From positions 3,834,501 through 3,898,500 of the forward strand of contig NZ_CP053590.1 of NCBI RefSeq assembly GCF_013365535.1: 64,000 nt of DNA, given 5' to 3'. The notes under the pieces are model-generated. The model was given only the letters and a program-made list of their open reading frames with translations, was not told where the DNA came from and ran no database searches. A program made the position numbers and the translations under genes. Shown here piece by piece: positions 35,942 through 46,014 of this stretch. This DNA is from Aquimarina sp. TRL1 (GTDB lineage: Bacteria; Bacteroidota; Bacteroidia; Flavobacteriales; Flavobacteriaceae). Every line of letters begins with the position of its first letter. Within the stretch, counting starts at the first letter, position 1.

Positions 35942-37522
35942 ATGAAAAATGCTCTTTTATTTTTGTTGATTCCTATTTCTTATATAGGATATAGTCAGGT
36001 TCCTTCTTATTATAATGATGTTAATATCAATGCTACAGGAACTGCATTAAAAAATGAACTATCCTCAAAAGTAATTCATACACATCATACAGATCTGTCA
36101 TATACACCTGGAGTCTGGAATGCTTTAAAACAGACGGATCTTACTGCTCCGGGATCAGGAAAAGTTATTTTGATTTACGGGTATGATGATACAGATAATA
36201 CACCATCGACAGATAGAACCCGAAGTATACATCAAAATGGAGGAGGGACAACAGACTGGAACAGAGAGCATGTATATCCAAAATCATTAGGAAATCCGAA
36301 TTTGGGAACTTCAGGTGCCGGAGCAGATGCACATCACCTGAGACCTGCGGATGTAAGCCGAAATTCGAAACGAGGAAACAGGAAATTTGCCGATGGATCA
36401 GGGAATTCAACCATTACTCCTCAGGGATATTGGTATCCTGGTGATGAATTCAAAGGAGATGTCGCTAGAATGATGATGTATATGTATATCCGATATGGTA
36501 ACCGATGTCTGCCATCAAATGTGGGAATAGGAGCTGTGGCAGCAAGTGATGCGAACATGTTACAGTTATTCCTGAGGTGGAATGCAGAAGATCCTGTGTC
36601 TTCTTTGGAGCTACAACGAAATCCTATTCTGGAGGAATTACAGGGAAATAGGAATCCATTTATAGATAATCCAGCATTTGCTACTAGTATATGGGGAGGA
36701 CCACAGGCAGAGAACCGATTTGGAGGTACTGATGGAGGAGGAAATACATTGTGCCGTTCTACGGTAGCTAATTTCCCTTATCTAGAAAGTTTTGAAACTG
36801 ATTTTGGCGAGTGGAAACAGGCAGTTTCTTCAGATGATTTTAACTGGACCCGGCATAGAGGAAAGACTTCATCTTCTTATACAGGTCCCGGTGGGGCTGC
36901 CTTAGGAACTTATTATATTTATATGGAGTCTTCTCGACCGAATTATTCAAGAAAAAAAGCCATTCTTTATAGTCCCTGCTATGAGTTATCAGGTGTGCAT
37001 CAGGCTTCTATTTCTTTTAGATATCATATGTATGGAGCTTCTTCTATGGGAAGCCTGGATGTAGAAATCAGTCTAGACGGAAAAAACTGGTCTTCGATAT
37101 GGAGTCGTTCGGGAAATCAGGGGAATTCATGGAAAACAGCAACTATAGATGTATCAGATTATGCCGGAAAGAAGATTCAACTACGATTGAATGGGGTGAC
37201 TGGAACTACCTGGAAAGGAGACATGGCTATAGATGGAATTCATCTAACGACCGATATATCCCAGCAATCTTCCATAGAAGAACGAGCAATGATTCCTGTT
37301 TGGGATTTTTCTATTGTTGGGGTAGATTCGGATTCCATTACTTTAGAGGTTTCCTCAAAAGAAGGACAACAATACCGGATGCTAGACTATGCAGGACAGT
37401 TGGTGAAAGAGGGAACCCTGTATACGAATGTAATTCCTATAGAAGGTCTACAACCCGGGTTGTATTTTGTATCCCTTAATAGGGGAAACTCAATCATTAC
37501 AAAGAAATTTATAAAAAGATAA
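35942..37522 (+). CDS. Secreted endonuclease I with T9SS sorting domain
   Basis: A 526-residue extracellular nuclease. Signal peptide MKNALLFLLIPISYIGYSQ. Residues about 20-245 are an EndA/endonuclease I domain: IYGYDDTD, then DWNREHVYPKSLG (His and neighbouring residues of the beta-beta-alpha-metal site) and DAHHLRPAD. A MAM/galactose-binding-like jelly roll follows at about 255-425 (FPYLESFETDFGEWKQ, SISFRYHMYGASSMGSLDVE, GDMAIDGIHL). The last 75 residues are a T9SS type A sorting domain (YRMLDYAGQLVKEG, LQPGLYFVSL, KKFIKR). It should be secreted or anchored at the cell surface and degrade DNA or RNA, for nutrients or biofilm remodelling. It is a single gene. Confidence 0.9.
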   Translation: MKNALLFLLIPISYIGYSQVPSYYNDVNINATGTALKNELSSKVIHTHHTDLSYTPGVWNALKQTDLTAPGSGKVILIYGYDDTDNTPSTDRTRSIHQNGGGTTDWNREHVYPKSLGNPNLGTSGAGADAHHLRPADVSRNSKRGNRKFADGSGNSTITPQGYWYPGDEFKGDVARMMMYMYIRYGNRCLPSNVGIGAVAASDANMLQLFLRWNAEDPVSSLELQRNPILEELQGNRNPFIDNPAFATSIWGGPQAENRFGGTDGGGNTLCRSTVANFPYLESFETDFGEWKQAVSSDDFNWTRHRGKTSSSYTGPGGAALGTYYIYMESSRPNYSRKKAILYSPCYELSGVHQASISFRYHMYGASSMGSLDVEISLDGKNWSSIWSRSGNQGNSWKTATIDVSDYAGKKIQLRLNGVTGTTWKGDMAIDGIHLTTDISQQSSIEERAMIPVWDFSIVGVDSDSITLEVSSKEGQQYRMLDYAGQLVKEGTLYTNVIPIEGLQPGLYFVSLNRGNSIITKKFIKR

Positions 37523-37554
37523 CGAGAATTGGTATTGGTTATGCGTTATAAAAG

Positions 37555-37582
37555 AACACCGCTTAAAAAAGGGGTGTTTTTT
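37555..37582. terminator. Shared terminator between endonuclease I and recG
   Basis: Hairpin AACACC (37555-37560) with GGTGTT (37573-37578) followed by T run; A-rich on the other side. It lies between two converging genes. Confidence 0.6.
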
Positions 37583-37593
37583 TCTTATGGTTG

Positions 37594-39696
37594 CTAACTA
37601 ATATAGTTCCAGATATTTTTATGCTTGGCAAGTTGCTGGTAGGTATATAAAATGATTTTGTTTTTTTCTAAGGATAGCGCTGGATCCTCTTTTAATATTT
37701 TGAGGGCGTAATAACGCGCTGTTTTTAGAATGTCATTATCACGTACAATATCTGCTATTTTCAGGTTGAGAACACCACTTTGTTGGGTCCCCATAATATC
37801 TCCGGGACCTCTTAATTTTAGATCGACCTCTGCGATATCAAAACCATCATTGGTTTGTGTCATGGTTTCTATGCGTACTTTGCTATCCGATGATAACTTG
37901 TATCCGGTCATGAGAATACAAAAACTCTGATCTGCTCCACGTCCTACACGTCCGCGTAATTGGTGTAATTGAGAGAGTCCGAATCGTTCAGCACTTTCGA
38001 TAATCATCACGCTGGCATTAGGGACATTCACACCTACTTCTATTACCGTGGTAGCCACCATGATTTGTGTTTCTCCTCGTACGAACCGATCCATTTCATA
38101 ATCTTTATCCGCGGGTTTCATCTTACCATGTACAATAGATATTTGGTATTTTGGCATTGGAAAATACCGGACAACACTGTCATACCCATCCATCAGATCT
38201 TTATAATCCATCGCTTCGGATTCCTGAATGAGCGGATAGACAATGTAAGCTTGTCGTCCTTTTTCGATTTCTTCCTGAATAAATTTGAATACTTTTAGTC
38301 GGTTACTATCATACCGATGTACTGTTTTAATGGCTTTTCTTCCGGGAGGAAGCTCATCGATTATAGAGATATCCAAATCCCCGTATAAACTCATTGCAAG
38401 TGTTCTGGGAATAGGAGTGGCCGTCATCACTAATATATGAGGTGGGTAGGTGTTTTTATGCCATAGTTTGGCACGTTGTGCTACTCCAAATCGATGTTGT
38501 TCATCTATAATGGCAAGCCCCAGGTTTTTGAATTGTACTTTGTCTTCCAGAATAGCGTGTGTTCCTACTAATAGATGTAGGGAACCATCTTCGAGAGCTG
38601 CGGCAATTTCTCGTCTTTCTTTTGCTTTAGTACTTCCCATTAATAATCGAACATTGATAGGCAGGTCTTTGGTTAATTCTGTAATTCCCTGATAATGTTG
38701 ATTTGCCAAAATAGCAGTTGGAGCCATTAGGCATGCCTGAAAATTATTATCCATGGCTAATAAAATAGTCAGTAGGGCAACGATTGTTTTTCCAGAACCT
38801 ACATCCCCCTGTAATAAACGATTCATCTGGGCACTACTTCCCATATCTTTTCTGATTTCTTTGATCACTCGTTTTTGAGCTCCTGTCAGTTCAAAAGGAA
38901 GATGATTAGAATAGAAATCATTAAAATGATCACCTACATGTGTAAATGGATACCCTTTTATTTTTCGTTTGCGGACTAATTTTTTTGTAATGAGTTGTAA
39001 TTGGATATAGAAGAGTTCTTCAAATTTTAAACGATACTGTGCCTTAGCGAGAACTTCCTGGTTTTTGGGAAAGTGAATATTAAACATGGCTTCACTTTTT
39101 GAAATCAATTTTAATTCGCCTAAAATTTCCTGTGAAAGCGTATCATAAAACCGAGCTTTGGTCTCAATAAAGAGCTGTTGCATGATTTTATTAATCACCC
39201 GATTCGTAATTCCTTTATTGGTAAGCTTTTCTGTAGAAGGATAAACCGGTTGCATCGAAATTCTAAGATTTTTTTCATGCTCCGTAAGTAACTCCATCTC
39301 AGGGTGTGGCATATTAAAACCATTATAGTATTTGGTTTTGCCAAAAATAACATAAGGAGTGTTTAGTTTTATATTTTCTTTAATCCATTTATGACCTCTA
39401 AACCATACCAGTTCCATCTCTCCGGTATCATCAATAAATTTGGCGACCAGGCGTTTTCCTCTTTTTTGAGCAACCGTTTTGAGATGAATGATCTTTCCTA
39501 CCATTTGAACTTCAGCAGAAGTACGCTGTAATTCATTGATCTTATAGTATCTGGTTTTGTCAATATAGCGGTTGGGAAATAAGTTAATCAAATCCTGATA
39601 CGTATGGATTCCTAATTCCGACCGAAGTAAGTCAGCCCTGGCAGGACCAACACCTTTTAAATAATCAATTGGGGTTTGTAGGATAGTAGGATTCAT
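37594..39696 (-). CDS. recG: ATP-dependent DNA helicase RecG
   Basis: A 700-residue branched-DNA helicase that remodels stalled forks and recombination intermediates. The start is the ATG at 39696 (MNPTILQTPIDYLKGVGPAR), which matches the usual RecG N-terminus; a longer frame from 39783 adds 29 residues of no family likeness. Visible: the wedge/OB domain at about 60-160 (VQMVGKIIHL, MELVWFRG), Walker A GDVGSGKT, LLVGTHAI, DEQHRFG as motif II, VMTATPIPRTLA as motif III, and the C-terminal helicase motifs (TTVIEVGVNVPNA, QLRGRVGRG) plus the TRG-like segment (DIAEVDLKLRGPGDIMGTQQSG). Length is normal. It is monocistronic. Confidence 0.95.
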   Translation of the reverse strand: MNPTILQTPIDYLKGVGPARADLLRSELGIHTYQDLINLFPNRYIDKTRYYKINELQRTSAEVQMVGKIIHLKTVAQKRGKRLVAKFIDDTGEMELVWFRGHKWIKENIKLNTPYVIFGKTKYYNGFNMPHPEMELLTEHEKNLRISMQPVYPSTEKLTNKGITNRVINKIMQQLFIETKARFYDTLSQEILGELKLISKSEAMFNIHFPKNQEVLAKAQYRLKFEELFYIQLQLITKKLVRKRKIKGYPFTHVGDHFNDFYSNHLPFELTGAQKRVIKEIRKDMGSSAQMNRLLQGDVGSGKTIVALLTILLAMDNNFQACLMAPTAILANQHYQGITELTKDLPINVRLLMGSTKAKERREIAAALEDGSLHLLVGTHAILEDKVQFKNLGLAIIDEQHRFGVAQRAKLWHKNTYPPHILVMTATPIPRTLAMSLYGDLDISIIDELPPGRKAIKTVHRYDSNRLKVFKFIQEEIEKGRQAYIVYPLIQESEAMDYKDLMDGYDSVVRYFPMPKYQISIVHGKMKPADKDYEMDRFVRGETQIMVATTVIEVGVNVPNASVMIIESAERFGLSQLHQLRGRVGRGADQSFCILMTGYKLSSDSKVRIETMTQTNDGFDIAEVDLKLRGPGDIMGTQQSGVLNLKIADIVRDNDILKTARYYALKILKEDPALSLEKNKIILYTYQQLAKHKNIWNYIS

Positions 39697-39894
39697 CTGA
39701 GCGAAGATACTACATCTGATAAAATAGTTCAATACAGACCATAAAATTTGAGATACAGATAGGAAGAATCGGTAGAAATACATCGCAATATTGCCACAAT
39801 GCGGTTTTAAAATCGTTATTTTGGCAGATCTTTTGTTAGAGAGAACATATCAGTTCTACTGACAGATAGTATGCGTAATTAAAAGTTTATTCGT

Positions 39895-42006
39895 GTGAAA
39901 CAGTTTTTGACATTCCTTATTATTAGTATCTATTCTATAGCGATAGTAAAGGCTTCTGATACTTATTTAGAAAAAGAACAGCCTGCCATTGATTTCTTAA
40001 CAGGAAAAGCCAGTATATCGCTAGATGCAAAGAGTAAAAAAGTAACGGGGACAGTTACCTATACAATGACGGTAGAAGAACTAACAGAGACGGTGTTTAT
40101 CGATGCACAGAAGATGGTAATTCATTCGGCAACACTGGATGGAGTAAAAGCGAACTATTCATATGACGATAAAAAAATAAGGATAACGAATTCGTTGAAA
40201 AAAGGGAAACAATATACCTTAAAAATCCAATATGAAGCACAACCTCAAAAAGCATTGTATTTCTTAAAAGATTATCAGGGAAATGACCAAATATGGACAC
40301 AAGGTCAAGGGAAATACAGTTCGAACTGGATTCCTAGTTTTGATGATATGAATGAGAAGGTAATTTTTGACCTGACGATTCGCTACCATAAAGATTATGA
40401 AGTGATCGCCAATGGGAAGTTACAGAAAAAAGAAATGATCAATGATTCTATTCAATCCTGGACCTATGATATGAAAGATCCGATGAGTAGTTATTTATTG
40501 GCTATGGTCGTAGGGAAGTATGATAAAATTGTCGAAACATCTAAGAGTGGAATTCCATTAGAGATGTACTATTATCCTGCGGATAAGGATATGTTCGAAT
40601 CGACCTATGCCCATAGTACCCGAATTTTTAATTTTCTGGAAGAAACCATTGGAGTTCCTTTTCCCTGGCAAAATTATAAACAAATCCCTGTAAAAGACTT
40701 TTTATATGCCGGCATGGAAAATACGGGAACTACAATATTCTCAGATGCTTTTGTAGTGGATGAGGTGGCATATCAAGACAGAAACTATATAAATGTCAAT
40801 GCCCATGAATTGGCACATCAGTGGTTTGGTGATTTGGTTACAGAAACAGAAGGAAAACATCATTGGTTACAAGAAGGTTTTGCAACCTATTATGCCTTGC
40901 TGGCAGAAAAAGAGATTTTTGGCTCGGATCATTTTTATTATAAATTGTATGAGAGTGCAGAGCAACTGACAGCAGCTTCAGAGAAAAAAGAAGCGACCAG
41001 TTTACTAGATGCCAAAGCAACTTCACTGACTTTTTACCAGCGGGGAGCCTGGGCGTTGTTTGCATTGGAAAATGAGATTGGAGCAACTAATTTTAAAATA
41101 GCAATCAATAATTACCTGGAAACACATCGATTCAAAAATGTAAATACAGATGATTTTATAACTATTGTAGAAGAAGTAAGTGGAAAAGACATGTCATTGT
41201 ACAGAAAATTGTGGTTGGAACAGGTAGCATTTCCATCTCAAGAAGCATTGGAAATATTGGCACAGATTCCTTTTATTAAAAACTATCTGAGCTTAGCTAA
41301 GGAACGAACACAACCATTGGCAGGAAAATGGGGAACTTTGGCAAGGGGTTTAGATGGATTGGTGAATGATTTTATAGGGCAGGAAGTTATCTATCAATTA
41401 CAGGGAGAGACATCACCGGAAGCGATTGCTCTGTATGACAAAGCTTTTGATACGGATAATCTGATTGTTCGGCAGACCATAGGTACTACGATGAATACGA
41501 TTCCTAAAAGCCTTAAAAAACAATTCGAATCATTATTGTCTGATGCTTCATATGCGACTAAAGAAGCGGCGTTATATCACCTTTGGGTAAATTTTCCCAA
41601 TGATAGAGCAAGCTATCTGGATCAAACCAAAGACGTAATCGGTTTTTCTGATAAAAATGTACGTACCTTATGGTTGGTTCTGGCATTGAGTACTAAAGGG
41701 TATCACATTGATAAACATCAGGATTTTTATAGTGAATTATCAGCATATACCTCTCCTGCATATCACTTTAGTACCCGGGAGAATGCTTTTTCATATCTGG
41801 AGAGCCTAGGTGCTTTTTCTGATACATCATTAGCCTATCTGATAGAGGGAGCGACACATCATAACTGGAGATTCAGAAATTTTTGCAGAAAAATAGTAGA
41901 TAATTTACTGAAGGATTCTAAATATCAAAAGAAATATGTAGCTTTAAAGGATCGATTGTCCGAAAAGCAACAAGCATTTTTGGAGCGAAAGTTAACCCCA
42001 AAGTAA
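39895..42006 (+). CDS. M1 family zinc aminopeptidase
   Basis: A 703-residue exported metallo-aminopeptidase. The start is a GTG at 39895, because the signal peptide (MKQFLTFLIISIYSIAIVKA) begins there and no ATG precedes it in frame. The substrate-amine motif GMEN is at 273-276. The zinc site HELAH is at 304-308 with the third ligand Glu327 in LQEGFATYYA, exactly as in M1 enzymes. The N-terminal beta domain spans about 30-215; the C-terminal helical region of about 250 residues is a HEAT-like stack typical of the family. It is probably periplasmic and releases amino acids from peptides. It heads an apparent operon with two patatin-like genes, the first beginning eight bases after its stop. 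Confidence 0.92.
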   Translation: MKQFLTFLIISIYSIAIVKASDTYLEKEQPAIDFLTGKASISLDAKSKKVTGTVTYTMTVEELTETVFIDAQKMVIHSATLDGVKANYSYDDKKIRITNSLKKGKQYTLKIQYEAQPQKALYFLKDYQGNDQIWTQGQGKYSSNWIPSFDDMNEKVIFDLTIRYHKDYEVIANGKLQKKEMINDSIQSWTYDMKDPMSSYLLAMVVGKYDKIVETSKSGIPLEMYYYPADKDMFESTYAHSTRIFNFLEETIGVPFPWQNYKQIPVKDFLYAGMENTGTTIFSDAFVVDEVAYQDRNYINVNAHELAHQWFGDLVTETEGKHHWLQEGFATYYALLAEKEIFGSDHFYYKLYESAEQLTAASEKKEATSLLDAKATSLTFYQRGAWALFALENEIGATNFKIAINNYLETHRFKNVNTDDFITIVEEVSGKDMSLYRKLWLEQVAFPSQEALEILAQIPFIKNYLSLAKERTQPLAGKWGTLARGLDGLVNDFIGQEVIYQLQGETSPEAIALYDKAFDTDNLIVRQTIGTTMNTIPKSLKKQFESLLSDASYATKEAALYHLWVNFPNDRASYLDQTKDVIGFSDKNVRTLWLVLALSTKGYHIDKHQDFYSELSAYTSPAYHFSTRENAFSYLESLGAFSDTSLAYLIEGATHHNWRFRNFCRKIVDNLLKDSKYQKKYVALKDRLSEKQQAFLERKLTPK

Positions 42007-42014
42007 ACAAAGCT

Positions 42015-42908
42015 ATGCGAGCATTAGTCATTTCCGGAGGAGGGAGTAAAGGAGCCTTTGCAGGAGGTGTTGCGCAGCATTTGATCCAGGATTTGGGAAT
42101 GGAGTATGATTTGTTTCTGGGAACTTCTACCGGAAGCTTATTAGTTTCTCATCTGGCATTGTCTAAAATCGAAGAAATAAAAGAAATTTATACTTCTGTT
42201 ACTCAGCAATCAATTTTTTCTAATTGCCCTTTTAGTATCAAGAAAAAAAAAGGGTATGAGATTATAGGAATTAATCATTATAATGTATTGCGGAATCTGA
42301 TTCGGAGGAAGAAATCATTTGGAGATAGTACAAACCTTAGAACGTTACTTTCTGAATCTATTCCCCGGGAGTATTATACGAGCCTTAGAGAAAGCTCAAA
42401 AGATATTATCGTTACGGTAACAAATTTGTCTACTAATGAAGTAGAATACAAATCGATCAAAGCGTGTACATATGAGGACTTTCTGGATTGGATATGGATT
42501 TCGTGTAATTACCCTCCTTTTATGAGTCTGGTACGAAAAAACCATTGTGATTATGTAGATGGAGGATTAGGGTCAATGGTCCCCATAGAAGAAGCAATTA
42601 CCAGAGGCGCTAAAGAAATAGATGTTATTATTCTGGAAACTGAAGTAAATCACTTAAATAGAATGCCTACTAAAAACCCCTTTTCCTTGATTACCAATAT
42701 GGTTAACTTTATGATGGATCAGATCGAAATACAAAACATAAGAATAGGAAAGTTCAAAGCAATGAATCAGGAAGTGTCGATGAATCTGTATTATACTCCA
42801 ACGGTATTAACGACTAATTCTTTGATTTTTGACAAAGTAAAAATGACCAAATGGTGGAAAGATGGCTATGAATTTGCTAAAAAACAAAACCGATTTAATA
42901 GAGTATAA
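42015..42908 (+). CDS. Patatin-like phospholipase (first of tandem pair)
   Basis: A 297-residue cytoplasmic acyl hydrolase. The patatin oxyanion-hole motif SGGGSKGAFAGG starts at residue 7, the nucleophile elbow is GTSTGS (Ser of GxSxG near residue 38), and the catalytic Asp lies in DGGLGS near 187. There is no signal peptide. Such enzymes cleave fatty acids from phospholipids or lysophospholipids. It follows the aminopeptidase gene by eight bases and precedes a paralogue by three, so all three are probably cotranscribed. Compared with its twin it differs mostly in surface regions (residues 70-130 and the C-terminus), which suggests different substrates rather than recent copying. Confidence 0.87.
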   Translation: MRALVISGGGSKGAFAGGVAQHLIQDLGMEYDLFLGTSTGSLLVSHLALSKIEEIKEIYTSVTQQSIFSNCPFSIKKKKGYEIIGINHYNVLRNLIRRKKSFGDSTNLRTLLSESIPREYYTSLRESSKDIIVTVTNLSTNEVEYKSIKACTYEDFLDWIWISCNYPPFMSLVRKNHCDYVDGGLGSMVPIEEAITRGAKEIDVIILETEVNHLNRMPTKNPFSLITNMVNFMMDQIEIQNIRIGKFKAMNQEVSMNLYYTPTVLTTNSLIFDKVKMTKWWKDGYEFAKKQNRFNRV

Positions 42909-42911
42909 AGT

Positions 42912-43835
42912 ATGAGAGCATTAGTTATTTCTGGAGGCGGTAGTAAAGGAGCTTATGCTGGAGGAGTGGCAGAATACCTCATAGAACAGGAAAAAAGAAG
43001 ATACGACCTCTTCTTAGGAACGTCTACCGGAAGCTTATTGATTCCTCAATTAGCGCTGGGCAATGTATCCAAGGTAAGAGAGATTTATACCAATGTTACC
43101 CAACATACTATTTTTAATATCAATCCCTTTATCGTACGAAAAAAAGGAAATAGGGAGTTTGTCTCTATAAATTTCTTTTCTTCTTTATTACAGTTTATCA
43201 AAATGAAACGAACCTTCGGAGAGAGTAAAAATCTGAGACGTTCTATACGCAGAAATTTTTCTGAAGTGGAATTTGATGAGGCTAAGGCGAAAGTAAAGGA
43301 TATTGTTGTTACCGTATCAAACCTGACGAAGAACCGAACAGAATATAAGTCGATTAACGATTTCTCATATGAGGATTTTTGCGATTGGATTTGGATTTCC
43401 TGTAATTATGTTCCGTTTATGAGTTTGGTTACCAAAGAAAACTGTGAATATGCAGATGGAGGGTTCGGTTGTATCGTGCCCATTAGAGAAGCGATTCGCC
43501 GTGGAGCAACAGAGGTCGATGCAATTATTCTGGAATCAGAAAATATGGAATATCACAAGGTATTGGGGAAAAACCCATTCTCATTAATGGTTGGACTGTA
43601 TGGTTTTATGCTGGATCAGGTGGAACGACATGATACCTTACTGGGCAAATTAGCAGCTACGCATAATGATGTCAAATTAAACCTGTATTATACGCCTAGT
43701 AAATTGACAGAGAATTCATTGATCTTTAATAAAAAACTGATGCGTACGTGGTGGAAGCAAGGATATGAATATGCTGCTCAAAAAGCCAAACGAAGAGAAG
43801 AGAACAAATTGAAAGATATAGATATGTCCGGATAA
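42912..43835 (+). CDS. Patatin-like phospholipase (second of tandem pair)
   Basis: A 307-residue paralogue of the gene just before it, starting three bases after that stop. It keeps all catalytic parts: SGGGSKGAYAGG at the N-terminus, GTSTGS with the nucleophile Ser, and DGGFGC with the catalytic Asp. Long stretches match its twin (DWIWISCNYVPFMSLV here, DWIWISCNYPPFMSLV there). It has a longer basic C-terminus (KAKRREENKLKD). No signal peptide. The role is probably membrane lipid turnover, and heterodimer formation with the neighbour is possible but untested. The tandem copy is old, since many synonymous and amino-acid differences exist. Confidence 0.87.
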   Translation: MRALVISGGGSKGAYAGGVAEYLIEQEKRRYDLFLGTSTGSLLIPQLALGNVSKVREIYTNVTQHTIFNINPFIVRKKGNREFVSINFFSSLLQFIKMKRTFGESKNLRRSIRRNFSEVEFDEAKAKVKDIVVTVSNLTKNRTEYKSINDFSYEDFCDWIWISCNYVPFMSLVTKENCEYADGGFGCIVPIREAIRRGATEVDAIILESENMEYHKVLGKNPFSLMVGLYGFMLDQVERHDTLLGKLAATHNDVKLNLYYTPSKLTENSLIFNKKLMRTWWKQGYEYAAQKAKRREENKLKDIDMSG

Positions 43836-43905
43836 CAGTATACCCGGACACCTCGTTGTATATTATATGTAAGTTGCTGTAGTTGTTATTCCTGTTAGAA
43901 TAGGA

Positions 43906-44418
43906 TTAAAACAATTCTCCAACCTCATTTTTTATAAAGGTTAGTGCAATATCGCTGGGAGATCCTTTTTCAACTATTTCTGTAAGAATAGCTTCTCTAA
44001 GTGCATCAGCATCCTTTATACTATCCTGTAAAGAAGATTTTCTGATAAGGGTAATGATGCCATTCTTAGCAGCTTTTATTCGATTCCAGCATTCATCAGA
44101 AAGATAGATTTGCTGCGTGAGATTGTGTTCGAATTCTTGTTCTATTGTATTGATTAGTAAGGATTCATAGCTTTTTTTATCCTCGGCAATTGGAGGGGTT
44201 CTCAATAACAGTTTCCCAGGAGAAACTCTTTCCAGAAACAATGCCATTCGTTCATAGGCTTGTAATCGTAAGGGCAATGCTTGTTTTTGATGTTCCCTGT
44301 GTAATAAATACCGGCGGCGTTTTTCTTCATTCTTGGTATGAAGATTAAAAAAATAGATGGTAATGACAGCAATAAGTGCTGAGGGGATTAAGGATAATAA
44401 AATGGTTTCAATAGTCAT
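43906..44418 (-). CDS. Membrane-anchored conserved protein of Bacteroidota
   Basis: A 170-residue protein with one N-terminal membrane helix (about 4-24, TILLSLIPSALIAVITIYFF) and a charged helical remainder (KNEEKRRRYLLHREHQKQALPLRLQAYERMALFLERVSP, in two halves). This layout is that of a Flavobacteriaceae family of unknown function; I believe DUF7935, by recall. The soluble part probably faces the cytoplasm. It is the last gene of the four-gene unit starting at 47932, 20 bases after the glutamate-synthase-like gene. Function unknown. Confidence 0.68.
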   Translation of the reverse strand: MTIETILLSLIPSALIAVITIYFFNLHTKNEEKRRRYLLHREHQKQALPLRLQAYERMALFLERVSPGKLLLRTPPIAEDKKSYESLLINTIEQEFEHNLTQQIYLSDECWNRIKAAKNGIITLIRKSSLQDSIKDADALREAILTEIVEKGSPSDIALTFIKNEVGELF

Positions 44419-44438
44419 TGTAATGTAAAAAAATAAGG

Positions 44439-46010
44439 TTAAGCTTCTACTTGTTTAGAATGTCCGCCAAGATACATACAATCTTTTAAACTTTGCATAC
44501 CGGAAAAAGGAACCGGAGTTTTTGAATATTTAAAAGAGGTCTCCAGCGTTTTTGTCAATTCTCCGTCATCTACATTAAGATCAATATCTTGCATAGTAAA
44601 TTGACAGGGGTGTTCATAACCTGAAGCATGAGTTATTTCTACAAATTCTTTTCGAAAGGTTTTGAAGTACTGTGCTAATCGATCAGCCTTGAGGGGAATA
44701 TTGATTCCGCTTTGCAACCACATACTTTGTGTTGCAATTCCCGTAGGGCATTTATTGGTATGACAAATTTGAGCTTGTATGCACCCGATACTCATCATGG
44801 CTTCTCTGGCAACATTGATACAGTCAATTCCCATAGCAAATGCCATTGCTGCCTTTGCGGGAAACCCCAGTTTTCCGCTTCCGATAAAAACAATGCGATC
44901 AGTAAGTTCATATTTCTGAAATATTTTATAAATAGCAGTGAATCCGTAAACCCAGGGTAAGGAAACGTGATCAGCAAAACTCGGAGGAGCAGCTCCTGTT
45001 CCACCTTCACCTCCGTCTATCGTAATAAAGTCAGGTCCTCTATCAGTTTCTTTCATGAGTTTAGCGAGTACTTCCCATTGTTCAGTTTTTCCGATAGCAG
45101 CTTTGATACCTACAGGTAATCCAGTTTCTTCGGCAATATCTTCTATAAACTCTAACAATTCAGGAACAGTACTAAAAGCGGTGTGTGCAGAGGGGGATAG
45201 TACATCTTTTCCTATTTCAACTCCTCTGATTTCTGCAATTTCAGGAGTAATTTTTGATCCTGGGAGTACTCCGCCTTTCCCGGGCTTGGCTCCCTGAGAT
45301 AACTTTATTTCGATGGCTCTGACAAAAGGGTTATTTTGTACTAGTTCCTTCATTTTATCCATGGAAAAATTACCGTCTTTTCCTCTTACTCCAAAATATC
45401 CTGTCCCGAAATGGAATACAACATCACCTCCATTACTGTGATAGGGAGATAATCCCCCTTCTCCTGTATTGTGGTATGCATCACATCCCTTAACTCCAAG
45501 GTTAAGAGATTCCACGGCTTTTGCAGATAGAGACCCAAAGCTCATTGCAGAAATATTGATTACAGATGCCGGGCGATATGGTTTTCTTCTTTTATTATAG
45601 CTTCCCATAACTTTGGCACAGGGAAGAAATGTTTTGTCTTTTTTACTGGGATGATTTTCCGAAGGTTGAAAAGGAATCATACAGTTTTTTATAAAAATGT
45701 GTTGATGAAGATAGATGTCTCTATCTGTTCCAAACCCTTCGTAATTGTTTTCCTTTTTGGAAGAGGCGTATACCCAGCCTCTTTCAATTCTGTTAAAAGG
45801 TAATTCTTCTCTGTTATTCGCTACAAAATACTGTCTTATTTCTGGTCCGATACTCTCCAGGGCATATCGAAAGTGCCCAACAATCGGGAAATTATGACTA
45901 ATTGTATGTCTCTTATTAAAAAAGACATCCCTGATTGCGACGAGACAGAGAATAATTAGAATCCATCCCCACCATGGGATTGATTGAATAAACGTAAAAA
46001 AAACTTCCAT
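44439..46010 (-). CDS. FMN-binding glutamate synthase family protein
   Basis: A 523-residue protein with an N-terminal membrane helix (about 13-30, WWGWILIILCLVAI) followed by the FMN-binding (beta/alpha)8 barrel of glutamate synthase. Visible are SFGSLSAKAVESLNLG, NTGEGGLSPYH, QGAKPGKGGVLPG, DGGEGGTGAAPPSFADHVSL, and the iron-sulphur cysteines in CIQAQICHTNKCPTG. The glutaminase and C-terminal GXGXG domains of the true GltB large subunit are missing, and the protein is shorter, so it is a GltB2-like stand-alone synthase-domain enzyme of unknown substrate. It lies in an operon with an amidohydrolase and a DsrE-like protein. Confidence 0.88.
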   Translation of the reverse strand: MEVFFTFIQSIPWWGWILIILCLVAIRDVFFNKRHTISHNFPIVGHFRYALESIGPEIRQYFVANNREELPFNRIERGWVYASSKKENNYEGFGTDRDIYLHQHIFIKNCMIPFQPSENHPSKKDKTFLPCAKVMGSYNKRRKPYRPASVINISAMSFGSLSAKAVESLNLGVKGCDAYHNTGEGGLSPYHSNGGDVVFHFGTGYFGVRGKDGNFSMDKMKELVQNNPFVRAIEIKLSQGAKPGKGGVLPGSKITPEIAEIRGVEIGKDVLSPSAHTAFSTVPELLEFIEDIAEETGLPVGIKAAIGKTEQWEVLAKLMKETDRGPDFITIDGGEGGTGAAPPSFADHVSLPWVYGFTAIYKIFQKYELTDRIVFIGSGKLGFPAKAAMAFAMGIDCINVAREAMMSIGCIQAQICHTNKCPTGIATQSMWLQSGINIPLKADRLAQYFKTFRKEFVEITHASGYEHPCQFTMQDIDLNVDDGELTKTLETSFKYSKTPVPFSGMQSLKDCMYLGGHSKQVEA

Positions 46011-46014
46011 ATAG

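Noticed and set aside
39697..39783. 29-residue N-terminal extension of RecG
   Set aside because: The extension (MYFYRFFLSVSQ...) has no RecG likeness; the ATG at 39696 gives the family N-terminus.
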